Assembly (NCBI RefSeq): GCF_040712315.1
Contig: NC_134015.1
Coordinates: forward strand, 22,693,614-22,757,613
Source: Castanea sativa
Lineage: Eukaryota; Streptophyta; Magnoliopsida; Fagales; Fagaceae
DNA length: 64,000 nt
Direction: 5' to 3'
A program made the position numbers and the translations under genes. Positions 43,716 through 56,118 of the stretch are shown one piece after another (position 1 is the first letter of the stretch; each line of letters begins with the position of its first letter). The notes below the pieces were generated by a model. That model ran no database searches and was not told where the DNA came from. It was given only the letters and a program-made list of their open reading frames with translations.

Positions 43716-44979
43716 TCATACACCTTGGATACCCTCCTTGCATTCCAAGAGAGGACCAGCACCTGCAGGACTGGCACAGAAATTTGCACCATTGGATTCT
43801 TGGGCAGTGCATTCAGGAGATTTCTTGTTGAGGTTATATGGCCCTAAATTCATTACCCTGCATCCATGAAGAAAGGCCTTAAATCAGTAACAGCTTTCTA
43901 ATGCCCCAGATTATTGAACAATAATAAGTATGTTTGCTTGTACACTTCAATCATGAATTAAGGTGCCAATATGAATTCAAATTTTAAAATCCAGGCAAAG
44001 AACCAGCCTTTGTGAACTACTGAATCTACAATCAAGTTTGCTGGCAGCAAGCGAGAATTATATCTACTCTCAAAAGTTGTGTAGCCCCAAATATCTTTCA
44101 AACCAAATCCAATTCAACACAGCACCTCACAATAATGCTTAAAGATGGCTCCTTTAACAGGCAAATAGGTAGATAGCAAACACAATTAATCATGTCTTAA
44201 CTTACATAAGAAGGTTTATATTTATAAATTACTATCTAAATTGTTTCAAGGGCTAAGGTAGAGAGAGAGAGAGAGTGCTAGAACAATAACTGACCTTTCC
44301 TTGCGCTTCTCCAAAAATCGAGCCAAGGATGCCTTTCGTGCTTGTGGAACAGGTGCAACTGCATGGAAAATTGAATGTCATTCTTATGAAGTGGTGTTGC
44401 AATAAGTTAAGAATTGTTCACAGCATCTACATGTTTAAGTGTTCACAATAATTAGAATAACTAGGATATAATTCAAGTATGGTTAAAGATAAGATTGCAA
44501 GATTACGGAGTTCTTCATTTCAAAGTTCTATTTTGAGGTCAACAAATATGTACAAAACCATCCAATAATACAAGGTCTTACCTGATGGAAACGAAACCAC
44601 CATTTTAGGCATTTGCAGAGGCACCGCTTTGCTAACAGGAGTTGTTGGAGCTCCAGTGGTTTTAGTAGCCATCACCTCATCATTGCCAGTGGATCCACTT
44701 CCTGACTGGGCACCAGTATGTGAAGAAACCGACAAGGGACTCGAAAGACCAGAGCAAGGGTGGGTGTTTATGGGCTGATTCACAGTAACACCATCAGCAG
44801 CTGCCAATTTTGAGCTAGGTGCTTGAACTTGAGCTTTTGGATGTGCTGTATTAGAAGCAATAGATCCATTCCCAGCCAACAACATTATAGCCTGAGCCTG
44901 GAAAAGACACCCCAATTTAAGCCGATCTATGACCCAAGATGCAGTTGATAACCAGCTTGTGGTGTTCGTGTTCTGTGCA

Positions 44980-45031
<52 letters not shown>

Positions 45032-45792
45032 GGATACCTTCTCAGGGGTTATGTCATCATAGACATGCACAGTACCTCCATAAAAGATGGTCAATTGAGC
45101 AGGAGACCCAGAGGCCTTGAAACCATTCCTACAGGAGATATTCCAATATAAGACATTTAATCTCCAAATATCTATAGAGTTGTAAGCAAAAAATGGTCAC
45201 CAAATAAGTGCTTAAAGGACAAAATCAAAGAAAATACCATGGTTCAGTTATCCCAGTAATGTTAGCAGCAGTGGGAACAACTAAATGTGGAGCCGTAGCC
45301 GGAATCCCTCCAGGTAACTGTTGCTTCACATTGACACCAGCCAAATTCTGCCCAGTAGTAGCAAAATGATTCTTGAAGAAGGGGTTTCCAACAGAAAACA
45401 TCTTCAAATCATGTTGCACAGGATAAGATGTCAGGGAAAAATGATTCGCACCTTGCCTATTGTGATTGAAGGACTTCTATATAGTAAAAACAGAAAACCC
45501 ATGGGGGGAAGGGCAACAACATATCAGATGTGACTTATGGAAACAATATCAAATTGATAAACCAAGTAACGGGGGTTCTTGAAAAGGTTCTTATATCACC
45601 AATATCAGCACTCCAAGGCTCTCACAGATAAAGTCCTTAACCCTTTTATTTATTTATTTAAATTATCCATTTTTATGCAACAAAAATGACTTGGTTCAAA
45701 TTCAGGTTAAAACAAATTAAACTTTTCTAAAATGTTATTTATGAAAATAAAGCATTCTGATCTCATTTCCATGTAATGCTCAAAAAACCCTC

Positions 45793-45837
<45 letters not shown>

Positions 45838-46587
45838 ACAAGAAATGGAATAATATCAAACCTGGATTTCAGCCATAGACCGTTTCTGACTAGCATCAAA
45901 AGCATCTGTAGTTGAGATAGACATAAATCCAGATGACCTGTGAGAGTCAGGAGAAATCTTTTGATTCTTGTCTTCTTGAGAAACCTTGAAAGACATCAAA
46001 TGAGAAATGGCAGAAACCTTGTTTAAGAACTGCCACTGTGCTCCTACACATTTAGTAAACACCAGAGATCCTCAGAAAATGTCCAGAAATAATAAGCTAT
46101 ACACACTACATGCCTTTCACTTCATAACAAAACAAAAATGAGAAGAAAGAGAGGGAAAAAAAAATAGAACAGAAAAAAAGAGACAACTTTGAAGAGATAG
46201 ACCTTCTTTATCCTTTTTTGGGCTGGATTGCAGTGACAGATTGGAACATCAAAGTCACAAAAATAAGCAAAAACCATATTATTCCCTTAGTTCTTGGTAT
46301 CAACAGATTATTTTTTTTTGCTGTAAACAGTTTAACAAGTAAAATCAATAGAAAAAATTAATAAGGATTCACAAATTTACTAGTGACCAGGTGGATATTA
46401 AACATACAATTTACTACCACATGTTGTCATCCAAATAAAGTATAAACTTGAAAGTTTAAACCTTTATTGAACTCCAATTCAAATAAGAAAATTATTTTGG
46501 GGTAAAATAAATAAATAAATTAGCGCCAAGACATAAAAATAGGTCTAATCGGTATTGTCCAAATAAAGCCTTCTGAATCACACACAA

Positions 46588-46621
<34 letters not shown>

Positions 46622-47019
46622 GAAGTTCTTTCTTAAAATAAAATAAAAAAACCACAGCCTAAAAACTAAAAAAAGCCATTTATTCTGTCTTAAGTAATTC
46701 AATTCCATGCACTCGCAAACTACAAACTAGAATAAAAATTAAACAGACACCCATAATTCCAACAACAACAAAAAATTCAAGTTTTCAAATGAGAATAACA
46801 ATAAGTGAAGCTTTGCAACAAATTTAATAAGTGAACAAACAAATATTCAAAGTAGAGCAAAAAGAAGAAGAAGAAGAAGAAGAAGAAGAAAAATAAAGAC
46901 TAATCAAATAAGAAGAAGAATAATAATATACCAGAGTCTTGGCAGCCATCATTGTTAATCTCTTCCTTCACCACAGCCAACGGTTCTTTTGAACTCAAAC
47001 CCATAAAATCTCTCTCCAT
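43716..47019 (-). CDS. JAZ3: Jasmonate ZIM-domain repressor, JAZ3/TIFY6B class (complete, 7 exons)
   Basis: Exons in transcript order: 47019-46932, 46043-45862, 45476-45238, 45128-45038, 44897-44582, 44358-44295, 43857-43716. All junctions are GT-AG and phases close to exactly 374 codons (373 residues plus TGA). The start ATG gives MERDFMGLSSKEPLAVVKEE, the N-terminus typical of the JAZ3/JAZ4 group. The TIFY (ZIM) motif TIFYGGTVHVYDDITPEKAQ lies at about residues 183-202 and mediates dimerisation and NINJA binding. The Jas motif starts at about 309 (VPQARKASLARFLEKRKER) and ends with a PY pair in the last exon; it binds MYC factors and the COI1-jasmonate receptor. JAZ proteins are nuclear repressors degraded when jasmonoyl-isoleucine is present. 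JAZ3 versus JAZ4 orthology cannot be settled here. No truncation or frameshift is seen. Confidence 0.95.
44984..45032. repeat. Compound (TG)n(AG)n microsatellite beside a JAZ splice donor
   Basis: About 13 TG and 11 AG units. In transcript orientation the CT run begins three bases after the GT donor at 45037-45036, inside the 140-nt intron between the TIFY exon and the next exon. Confidence 0.9.
45796..45835. repeat. (TA)n microsatellite
   Basis: About 20 TA units in the JAZ intron between exons 2 and 3. Confidence 0.9.
46590..46619. repeat. (GA)n microsatellite
   Basis: About 15 GA units in the first JAZ intron. Confidence 0.9.
46861..46891. repeat. (GAA)n microsatellite
   Basis: About 10 GAA units in the first JAZ intron, close to exon 1. 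Confidence 0.85.
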
Positions 47020-47390
47020 TACAGAACCCCAGAAAAGAAAAAAGAAGCAGAATTTCAAAGCAAACCCACCTCACCTCAAATCCAAAGCCAAAAAGCCACT
47101 TCTTCCAACCCACCAAACCCTCCTTCTTCACATGAACAAAAGAGAGAGGCAAAGCAAAAAGCTTTCAACTACAGCAAAAAGAAGAGAGAGAGAGAGAGAG
47201 AATTCAGAGATGTAAATGTGTGCGTGTAGAGCAGTGGTTTTTAATGAAATCTTAGCCGTTAATTTATTTTTATTTTTTATTTTTTTTTGTGTGTTTATGT
47301 TCTAAAAGAACATGTATACATATATTTATCAGCAGGTGGTTGAGTTACCGATATATCCGGTCATAGTAACCGGCTGGTCCGGTACCGTAC

Positions 47391-47496
47391 CACGTGCTTA
47401 GGTCTTCAATTCACTGATTGTTGGTACATCTTGGTAGTACCCCACCTGTCGGTGGTACCGTATTTTTTTACGACATAGACACGTGTATAGCACGTG
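47391..47496 (-). promoter_or_regulatory. G-box cluster upstream of the JAZ gene
   Basis: Three perfect CACGTG palindromes lie at 47391-47396, 47480-47485 and 47491-47496, that is 372, 461 and 472 bp upstream of the JAZ start codon. G-boxes are the binding sites of MYC2-type bHLH factors, which induce JAZ genes as negative feedback in jasmonate signalling. A weak TATA-like stretch on the minus strand (about 47313-47330) lies between the cluster and the start codon, which is a consistent order. The role is inferred from motif and position. Confidence 0.6.
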
Positions 47497-47499
47497 ACA

Positions 47500-49042
47500 A
47501 ATTTTAATTATAACTAATGTTATCTTATAATCTATTTTACAATACTTTTATAAATTATTAATATGAGAAATTCTTACCAATTATTATATGAGCTTAACTA
47601 CTCACTGCATCGCCCATTTCTATTTTTTTCAAATTTTGTTTTTTACAATATATTTCATGTCACATATATTTTACAACAATTGTCTTACACAATAGAATAT
47701 GATTAACTATTTGTCATTGTACAAAAAAAAAAATTATTTGTCATTATCACATAGATTGACTATTTTTTCTCCATCACTCACAATTTGTCACATAAAACAA
47801 TTGTAATAAAATTTGTATTTTTTTTTTAGCAAAAAAGACTAATATGTTTTATTAGACAGAAAATTAGTCAAAATTAGCAATGAGTACAAAGTATGCATTT
47901 TAAATCTTGAATATAAGTCAACTTATTAGGTTTTTTTTTTAATTTACAGGTCTGATGTGAGTCTCTTGCTTATTTTATGTTGTTTTTACTTTTTATTTAT
48001 ACTGTTTTTAGAAAGAAAAAATAATAATTCTCAAAACGGGTATAAAATATGTGATGATAACATTTATTTAATTATTACGGTATTGATGGATGACTGGATT
48101 GAATTCAATTGAATTTGGATTAAAGTGGGAGGCACGCCACAGGCACAGCCACGAGTAATCGGGGAGCCTCTGATGTAAAACTCGCCTTCTTTTAAAACTT
48201 GATATGTTATTTATTTGTTTGTTTGTTTTGTTGGTGACAAAATGCTACGTAACGAACAGTACACAGGTGTGTGGTAGTTGGCCGTTTCGTACTAGGTAAT
48301 ATACTAGTGTACAACTACTATCAAGACATATACGCTGTAATAAGAGGCAAATAGATTTTACAGTTTTCTGGGGAAAGAGAAAAAGAAAAGGCCAAACTTT
48401 GACTCAGCCTTGCAGTTGTTTTAGTTGTAGCTCACCTGGCATTTTTGTTGTGGTTTCAATGTTCAGGGTCTTTCAGCTTAAATGTTCAGGGTCTTCAGGC
48501 TTTAAATTCTCTACTAATTATTTTTTTTAAAAAAAGGATTTAAATTAATAATAAAAAGGGTCCAAACCCATCTCTACTCTACCATGTTCTGAGACGTAAA
48601 ATTAAGAACGTATGAGATGGGGATGTTTTCTTCCTAGCAACTCAAAATGGCCTGTTTTGCTAAGTTATGAACAAGAAAAAATAACCTTTCTATATGGATA
48701 TATGATATCTACAATATTTTTACAATATTTTCACAACAAATTCTATGTAGCAGGTTATTGTTTACTGTTACGAGTAGGCAAGAAAGTAATTTTAATGGTG
48801 GATTCAAATTAAAGACCTGTAACAACCTGCCAACTAGAATTTGTTGGGAAAATATTATGGACTTAACACTTCTCTTCTATACGTAGTGTATAACTTACAA
48901 ATCATTTAGAGAAGGAATTCAAAATCAATTTGGTCTTATCAATAATATATTTGATTCCCACCAATGAGTAGAGGATGTGAAGTTTTGTAGGAGTAGAACA
49001 AAATTCATACCCTCTCCTATGAGAAAAATGGTTTTTGTATGT
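47500..49042. other. Intergenic DNA, upstream of JAZ
   Basis: AT-rich, without recognisable genes or elements with clear ends. Confidence 0.4.
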
Positions 49043-49050
49043 GTTTGGGT

Positions 49051-49780
49051 TAGGGCTATCCAAACAACCCACAAATTTGACCCACCCGGCCAAACCAACC
49101 GGACCCAAACCATCCACCACCCAATCCGACTACTCCGACGATCAGCAACAGGTCCTTACTTTCCAAAATTGATTCCGGCGGATCCGGTGAGGGTCTCTTC
49201 CTCCAATACCCAAGCCACCTAACCCAACCGCCATGTAAATGGGTTTAAAGGTTTTTCATAACTCACTGTCTCACTCTTAGTTCTTACTCCCACTCTCTCC
49301 TCTCAGTCTCATGATCTCAACTCTTCATCGATCCTGCTCATCGTTGATCTCTGCCTCTTCGTTGTTGATCTTTGCTCTTCGTCATTGATCTTCGCTCTTT
49401 GTCCGGAACGTCGCTAGCTCGTCTTCGCCTCCATCTCTTAGGTTCAATCTTTCTATTTCATCTCTTAGGTTAGATTATTTGTGGAATTACTGTCTATTGT
49501 TGTTTTGTTATTTGGATTTGTGGATTTGTTCTTTGGGTTTATAGATCTACTCTTTGGGTTTGTAGATTTGTTGATTTTGTTCTTCAGGAATCAAACTTCA
49601 ACGTTTCATCTTTGTGTTTCAATCAAAATCAAAGCCAACTGCCGCCCACCTAAGCCCAAATCGACTTGGCCGATGGCTTTTAGCAGTTGGCGGCAGGTCT
49701 GGAACTTCTCCATTTAATCTGATCGGGTCAATTGTGGGTTGGGCACAAACTAGACCCAGATCAGCCCCTGGACAACCCTA
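49051..49780. mobile_element. Non-autonomous hAT-like element
   Basis: GTTTGGGT flanks at 49043-49050 and 49781-49788, an exact 8-bp target duplication. The ends are TAGGGCTATCC and the inverted TAGGGTTGTCC, as expected for hAT. The subterminal parts are rich in AACCCACAA and GACCC motifs. The 730-bp interior holds TTCGTTGTTGATC-type repeats that look like transcribed leader sequence, but no transposase. Confidence 0.8.
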
Positions 49781-49788
49781 GTTTGGGT

Positions 49789-50262
49789 GCCATCTTTGAG
49801 CCAAAATAAAGGTGGAACCAACATATCTTTTAAACCAGGTCTGAGTTGAAGTTCATGTTCTCATGTGTGAGGGAATAAGCCACTTGTCACATCACATTTG
49901 TTTCTTTTTTGACAAATTTGCATTGATTTTTATACTTGGGTATTTTGGTATTATGATTCCCGATCACAAGTTATTTTTCTTTAATCCATTGGTTTGATTT
50001 TATTTGGATTAATAATTAGTTGTTTTGCAAGTTGGAATTTTAATTTTTTTTCAATGATCTATTTAGATGTTAAACTATGAGGCTTTATTTAGTTTTGTTC
50101 ATTTTAAAATCAATTTGGATAGACAAATTTGTAGTTTTTTGTAAATTTAATTCTTTTAATAACTGCATAAGATATACTCTATAGCACCACTTATTCAAAC
50201 AAAAGCAAATATTAGTCAAACAAAAATAATTGGATGAATAACATATTTTAGCTTTTGCAATT

Positions 50263-50300
<38 letters not shown>

Positions 50301-52565
50301 AAAACTTAATTATTAGAATTTGATAATAACTGTTTATTTGATAATCTTTTTGGGTGGTCGAGTTTGTAGCTTCTGCAGAAAAAATAATCTCAATAGATTA
50401 TTAACAACATATTGCTTTCTTAATCAATCCAATTAATCATTTTTAAGCAATGATTTATATGATATTTTATATGTTTGCAAAGCATCTTTATATGGATATG
50501 TTTTAATTCAATTTATATTTATGAATGTATTGAGATAAGAAATGTATTCCAAAAGAGAGATGATTGTACTTTGTATACTTCAAAAGAGATAGATTGGTTT
50601 GTGATTAAAGATAACATTAAAATATAAGGCTACAAGTTACAGTTTTTTGAATGGTGGGAAAATTATATTTTTCTCATTCTTTTCTAACTATCATGATTGG
50701 AAAAACTTAATCCCAACTATATTCTATCACTAGCGACTTAACTCATGAACTAGTAGATGGAAATTTTTGTTGGTAACAATACACAAAGTAATAAAGGAAG
50801 AACCATGACAACTCAATAAACAAACAGAAATAGATAACTTGAAGATACAAAATTGTTATCCTTAGATAATATTTGCCCCCACACTCTTGTTGCTAAAGGA
50901 TTATCGCAAATTTGTCCCCAAGATACAACCAAGTTGTTGGATTCTACAGATAGCAATTATGGAGAATAATCACAGGATTTCTTGTGTTTCAAGTGAACAT
51001 AAATCTCTATTTATACCCACAGGATTATATTTCATCAAAAGACACGTATGGAGAGTTAAAATGTTTCATAAAACCATTCACAAGGCTTTAAAACTCTTCA
51101 AACTTTCAAAATAGTCACCAAAAAACTCAATTTTACAAGTTTCGATCGATCAAGAGTTCCTTTCTATCGATCGAATGCTCTTTTCGATATTCGATCGATC
51201 GAATAGGGATCGAGCATTAATTGAAATAGGCAGAGACTCTAGGATGAATTTCCTTACTATTTCGATTGATTGGGTAAAAGTTTTGACTTATCGAAAATAC
51301 TGAATTTCGAATTTTCACTTAGAAAATTCCAGAACTTAAATTTTCATTTTATCAACTTTTTGAAACAATACTCTCTAAACTCAAACATCATTAATACAAC
51401 CTATCCATGTATATACCTATATATACAACAATTTTAATATAAAAAGAAAGCAAATATATATATAAATTTTTTATTTATAGAGAGCACAAAATTTCATTAC
51501 TTAAAAAAAGAAAGCAATATGACACTATTTATTTTAGATGAAAAAAAAATCCTTGCCCTTTGTTGGTTTGACATAAAGAACATTTCTTATTTAATACTTT
51601 AATACATATAAAATAAAATTCTCTTATGAGAAAACACTTTGTTACAGTTGACTAATTCTAATATATGATTTTACGAATATTTTTTTACAAATTATATATT
51701 ATATTTAATTACAAAATAATTGCATATTCTCATACATTGTGCTGAGTTGCGATTAGTTTTCATAAATTATAAGACATCTTATTAATTAGCACATGGTTGC
51801 GACTAGTTTTCAGAATTTATAAGACATCTTATTGGTTTTCATATGAGGCAACTCGTTGAGAATATAATAGAAAGTATTGCTTACCTTTATAAGTTCTAAG
51901 GTGAACCGAAACTTATAAACATAGCATTCATTAATTTTTTTTAGGTTCTATCTTTTCATTTAGCAACTCCATTTTACTGATGTGAATAAGGAGCAACAGC
52001 TTGGTGAATAACAATATGTTGTGAATAGAACTCACCAAAAGGTTATGCATATTCACCACATCTATCACATGTTAGAGCCTTATCTTTTTACTAGGTTGAT
52101 TCTCAACATCATTTTTTTTATATAAACATTTCTAAATTCTCTTATACTCCTTAGCAAATACACATAACAATGCCTTGTGCAACAATCTATGAGAGTAATG
52201 TACTACTTTTTACCACCTCTAGTTTGAATAAATTTCAAATTACATATTTTTGTATGAATTAATTCTAGAGGTTCGAGGCTTCTTTTCATTGGGAAATGTC
52301 AACAAAATGGTTGAATCAATTTTATTGCAAAATTTGATTTTGGAATTAAAGTAGACATCTTCATTTTCAAATTCAAAATCAAAACTCGCAGAAGTGATGC
52401 AATATTTTACCATCAAATTTAGGCTCTCAAATAGCCAAAATTGTATTTTTCATGCCAAAATCACAATGAAGTTCCAAAATTTGGCACTCCAAATACCAAA
52501 TTCAAGTTGAGTAGCACTACTGAAGTTCCAAAATTTAATTTCTATTATATATTTCAATGCTAAAA
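49789..52565. other. Intergenic DNA with (ATT)n and GATCGATC clusters
   Basis: An (ATT)n microsatellite lies at 50264-50299. A cluster of CGATCGAT palindromes lies at 51143-51200. Around 50850-51120 the text resembles an LTR leader, but ends are not clear. No gene is recognised. Confidence 0.4.
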
Positions 52566-52794
52566 TGTTGGGGAGATAAACACATTGAGGAGCTTCCTTG
52601 AGTAATTAATATTATATATAGAGACACACTTTAACCCAAAAGGTCTAAGTCCAATAATATGTGCTCAATTATGTTATATTAACTAATCATTTTTTCCATC
52701 ATTATTCAATGTAGGACTTCGCTCACACATGCAACCTAGCAATTTCCCTCTCACATGTGAGTCTTTGCCTCTCTATATGTTTATCTCTCCAACA
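52566..52794 (+). repeat. Copia 5' LTR
   Basis: 229 bp, TGTTGGGGAGATAA to TTATCTCTCCAACA, so the ends form an inverted pair within TG...CA. Two bases later comes TGGTAACAAAGC, a near match to the initiator tRNA-Met primer site, then gag. No intact 3' partner was found. Confidence 0.7.
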
Positions 52795-52827
52795 AGTGGT
52801 AACAAAGCATGAGTTTGAGTGGAAGCA

Positions 52828-54060
52828 ATGGCCGGAAAAGAAGAAAAGGCTTCGGGGATTTAAAAGTTTGATGGAACAAACTTTAGGTATTGGAGGATGC
52901 AGATAGAAGATTATCTCTATGGCAAGAAATTGTATTTCTCTTTTTGGGAAGAAACCTGATACTATGAAGGATGAAGAATAAAGAATGAAACCTTCTTGAT
53001 AGACAAGAATTGGAAGTTATTCAATTAACTCTGTCAAAATTAGTTGCACACAATGTTGTGAAGGAGAAAAACATAATGGGTCTAATTAAGGCTTTGTCTG
53101 GTATGTATGAAAAGCAGTCGACTAACAACAAGGTGCATCTGATGAAGTAGTTGTTTAATTTAAAGAAGGCAGAAGGCACTCCTATAGCGCAGCATCTGAA
53201 TGAGTTCAATACAATCACAAATCAATAATCCTTAGTGGAAATTGAATTTGATGATGAGATTCATGCATTGATTGTTTTGGCTTCTTTACCAAATAGTTGG
53301 AAGGCCATAACAATGGCAATGAGTAATTCTGCAGGAAAATGCATACTTAAATATAATGATACTCGAGATTTGATTTCAAGTGAGGAGGTTCACAAGGGAG
53401 ATGCAAATATAGACAATGCACAAGATCAAGCTTTTGTCACAAAGAACAAGATGAGAGGTATAAATAAAAGACCTAATGATCTAAAATTTAATGATAGGTC
53501 ACAGTCAAGAGATAGATCTTAGTAGGTTATTGTAACCACCTTGGCAATGGAAGATGAAAACTTAGTAAGGGATCATTAGTTGTTGCAAGAGGGCATGCTT
53601 GTTGTGGTATGAACAAGACTCATGTGAAGACTTGTAAGAAAAAGTTCAATGAGATTAAAGATTTTGAGAAGACTCAAAAGATGAGAGTTGAAATTAATGG
53701 TGTTGATACCAAGAGAGTGAGATTCTCATTTCCTGATAGTGCTTTAAAAGAGGAAGTGATAGGCAATGGAGAATATGAAGATGCTAAGTCTACATGGAAT
53801 GATGATGAAGTGAAATACCTTGGAGGTCTTAAACAGGAGGAGCAATATCCTTCACTAGAGATTGGTGAACCTCAAGAGAAGAGAGCTAATGGACAACATC
53901 AAACTATCAGCTTCGAGAATAATGGGGCTTCTAATGAGGGGAAGCCAAGAGATTAGATTAAGGAAATCCAAGATGAGATTAATTATTTGAGAATGAAAGG
54001 TATTGACATTAATGAGGTGTTCAAGTTGCTAGCGAAGATAATGAAGAAGGTCAAGCCTTG
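52828..54060 (+). mobile_element. Copia gag pseudogene and remnant
   Basis: From ATG at 52828, frames give KFDGTNFRYWRMQIEDYLYG, GLIKALSGMYEKQS, HLNEFNTI, then FDDEIHALIVLASLPNSWKA, the UBN2-type gag of plant Copia elements. Stops and shifts occur near 52978, 53148 and 53226. The open frame 53609-53956 may be displaced internal sequence; I do not recognise a domain. Protease, integrase and RT are absent. Confidence 0.7.
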
Positions 54061-54130
54061 TGTTGGCTTGACTAGCATGGATTTAAATTGAAAAGATAAA
54101 TTGAAAATCTCCTCTCATTGGTGGGTTGGA

Positions 54131-54793
54131 GGGGGAAATTTTTGGGTGCACGACACCAAAAAAATCTAGCCCACATATTGTTATAATAGCCCATGTAATA
54201 AGCTTGTAGGACACACATAATTCTATTTCTATGAGAAGTAGGTTTCGTGTTTTTATATAAGTTAAGTTAGGAATCCATGTGTTCCTAAGAAAATAATTAA
54301 AAGGGTGGCTATGCGTGTAATATATAAAGACAATATATATTAGGTTTTTGGAGTGTGCCATATATAGAAGAGACAGAGAAAGAGGAAGCTGCACAAGAGA
54401 AAAGAGAGCAACCAAGAGGAAGCCACTTAGAGAAAAAAAAAAGACAGTCAAGAGAGATAGTTGTGTGTGGAGAAGAAATAAAGAGGAGAGAGAAAAGTGT
54501 TGCCGCTTTTAAGAGAAATAATTAGTGTGTGTGAGGGCAAAGAAAACAAGGGGATCTTCTTTAGTCGTGAAACATATACTAGAGGATTTATTATTGTATT
54601 TGGTGGATCTCAAGTTAGGCATGAACTTGAAAAATATTGTAATTGATTTAATAATAGTGAATTGATTCTAAGTTTGTCCCGTGATTTTTTTGTTCAAGGA
54701 AAAAAGGATTTTCCATGTAAATATTTTTGTCCTTGTATGTGATTGTTATTATAGATTGCTTATATTGGTAATAATATTATTTGGGACCCAACA
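54131..54793 (+). repeat. Probable second LTR
   Basis: The right end GGGACCCAACA is followed by AGTGGTATCAGAAC, a good tRNA-Met primer site. The left edge (TTTGGGTGCACG near 54136) follows a purine tract GGTTGGAGGGGGAAA. It differs in length and sequence from the LTR at 52566, so it belongs to another element. The left limit is uncertain. Confidence 0.45.
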
Positions 54794-55079
54794 AGTGGTA
54801 TCAGAACTGTGGGGCAAGGTTATCAAGGTTCCTCTTGCAGTTAGAGTGGGAATAGGGTGTGTACTTGAAGCCCTTGCTCAAATGGAGCAAGGCGAGTCCC
54901 TTTGGCAATTGGAGTGAAGACAGTATATTGCACCAAATAAGCTCATAAAGCCCACACAAGCAATCTTGGAAAAGGCCCAACAAATGAGTTTTATTGGCAA
55001 TGGTGCTAGACAACAACGAGGTGCGAGGTTCCCATGAAGGATAAAAGACATGTGAGGTTGACAATCGAAGGGCCCATGG

Positions 55080-56113
55080 TGTTAGGATTAGTACTCTAAA
55101 AGCCTATTGTTTGCTATGTATGACATTATATTATATGTAATAAATTGTTTTATTATTATCTAAAATAATGGCAACATGAATATTTGGACGTTATCATATA
55201 ATCCTTGAGATGCATAAAATGTGATTTATGTAGTTTTGTCATAGAAAATATAAATCACAAGTTCTTTATAAACTCAGAATCTTAGTTCGTAGTCGGTGAT
55301 GAAATTGGGCATGGAAGTGAAGACTTCTAGTTGATATGTTAATACGTTTTAAGTGTATAAGACATATTGAACTGCACCACTGTAAGATTTATTATTTTAT
55401 TAACAACTAGTAAATGAATAAAAATAAATCTCACGACTTTCATTTACATGAACTGTCAATCCTAAGTGAATAATGAACTCAATCATGAAATGTAAGTTGC
55501 TTTAATATATCAGGAGTGAGATCCAAACAAATGGTCAAAATCTCAGTATATTGAGCAACCACACGTAATGTTGAAGGAACACATATTCTCAATATAAAAT
55601 TCATAACTTTTTTATAGAGATATAAAATATTCCCTTAAGATAAGTTTAATGGGTTTGATTATTCAGAGTAATATGCCTAACCACTTTAATAAAGAGATAC
55701 TAAAGTTTATATTATGTAAAATTAGATTCATAAAATATATATGTGAATAACTTAAAGGATTAAACTGGGTATTCAAGAATCAAGATGTAGTAATCTTTAA
55801 AGTGACGGTTATATATTATGACTTTGTATTATTACGAATATTTTCATGAATTGGTTAAATGTTTACTAAAGTCTTGGGATATATTTTATTTAATACGGCC
55901 TAGAGTGTAATTATATTTATATAGTAGTATTAAATATAATTAATAGCAACTTTGAGCTTGTTATTGCTGCATCAAGGTACGTCTTCTTGCTCTTTGTTTT
56001 TAAAATTCAAATGTTGCAATTATCTCATATGAATGAAGTAGATCCGTTTTATTCCACTGCGTGTTTTTGTATAAAATACAAATTGTATTTTCCATATGTT
56101 TTCGATCCCAACA
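55080..56113 (+). mobile_element. Solo LTR, 1,034 bp
   Basis: Starts TGTTAGGATTAG and ends TTTTCGATCCCAACA. CATGG at 55075-55079 and 56114-56118 is an exact 5-bp target duplication. No internal domain is present, as after LTR-LTR recombination. Confidence 0.85.
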
Positions 56114-56118
56114 CATGG

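Noticed and set aside
46952..47215. 87-codon plus-strand frame over JAZ exon 1
   Set aside because: Antisense shadow of the JAZ first exon and 5' UTR.
53609..53956. 115-codon acidic frame as an independent gene
   Set aside because: It follows a Copia gag in the same remnant and has no start context or splice structure, so it is more likely retroelement debris.
54083..54451. 122-codon minus-strand frame with hydrophobic stretches
   Set aside because: It is antisense to the probable LTR, AT-rich and lacks family resemblance.
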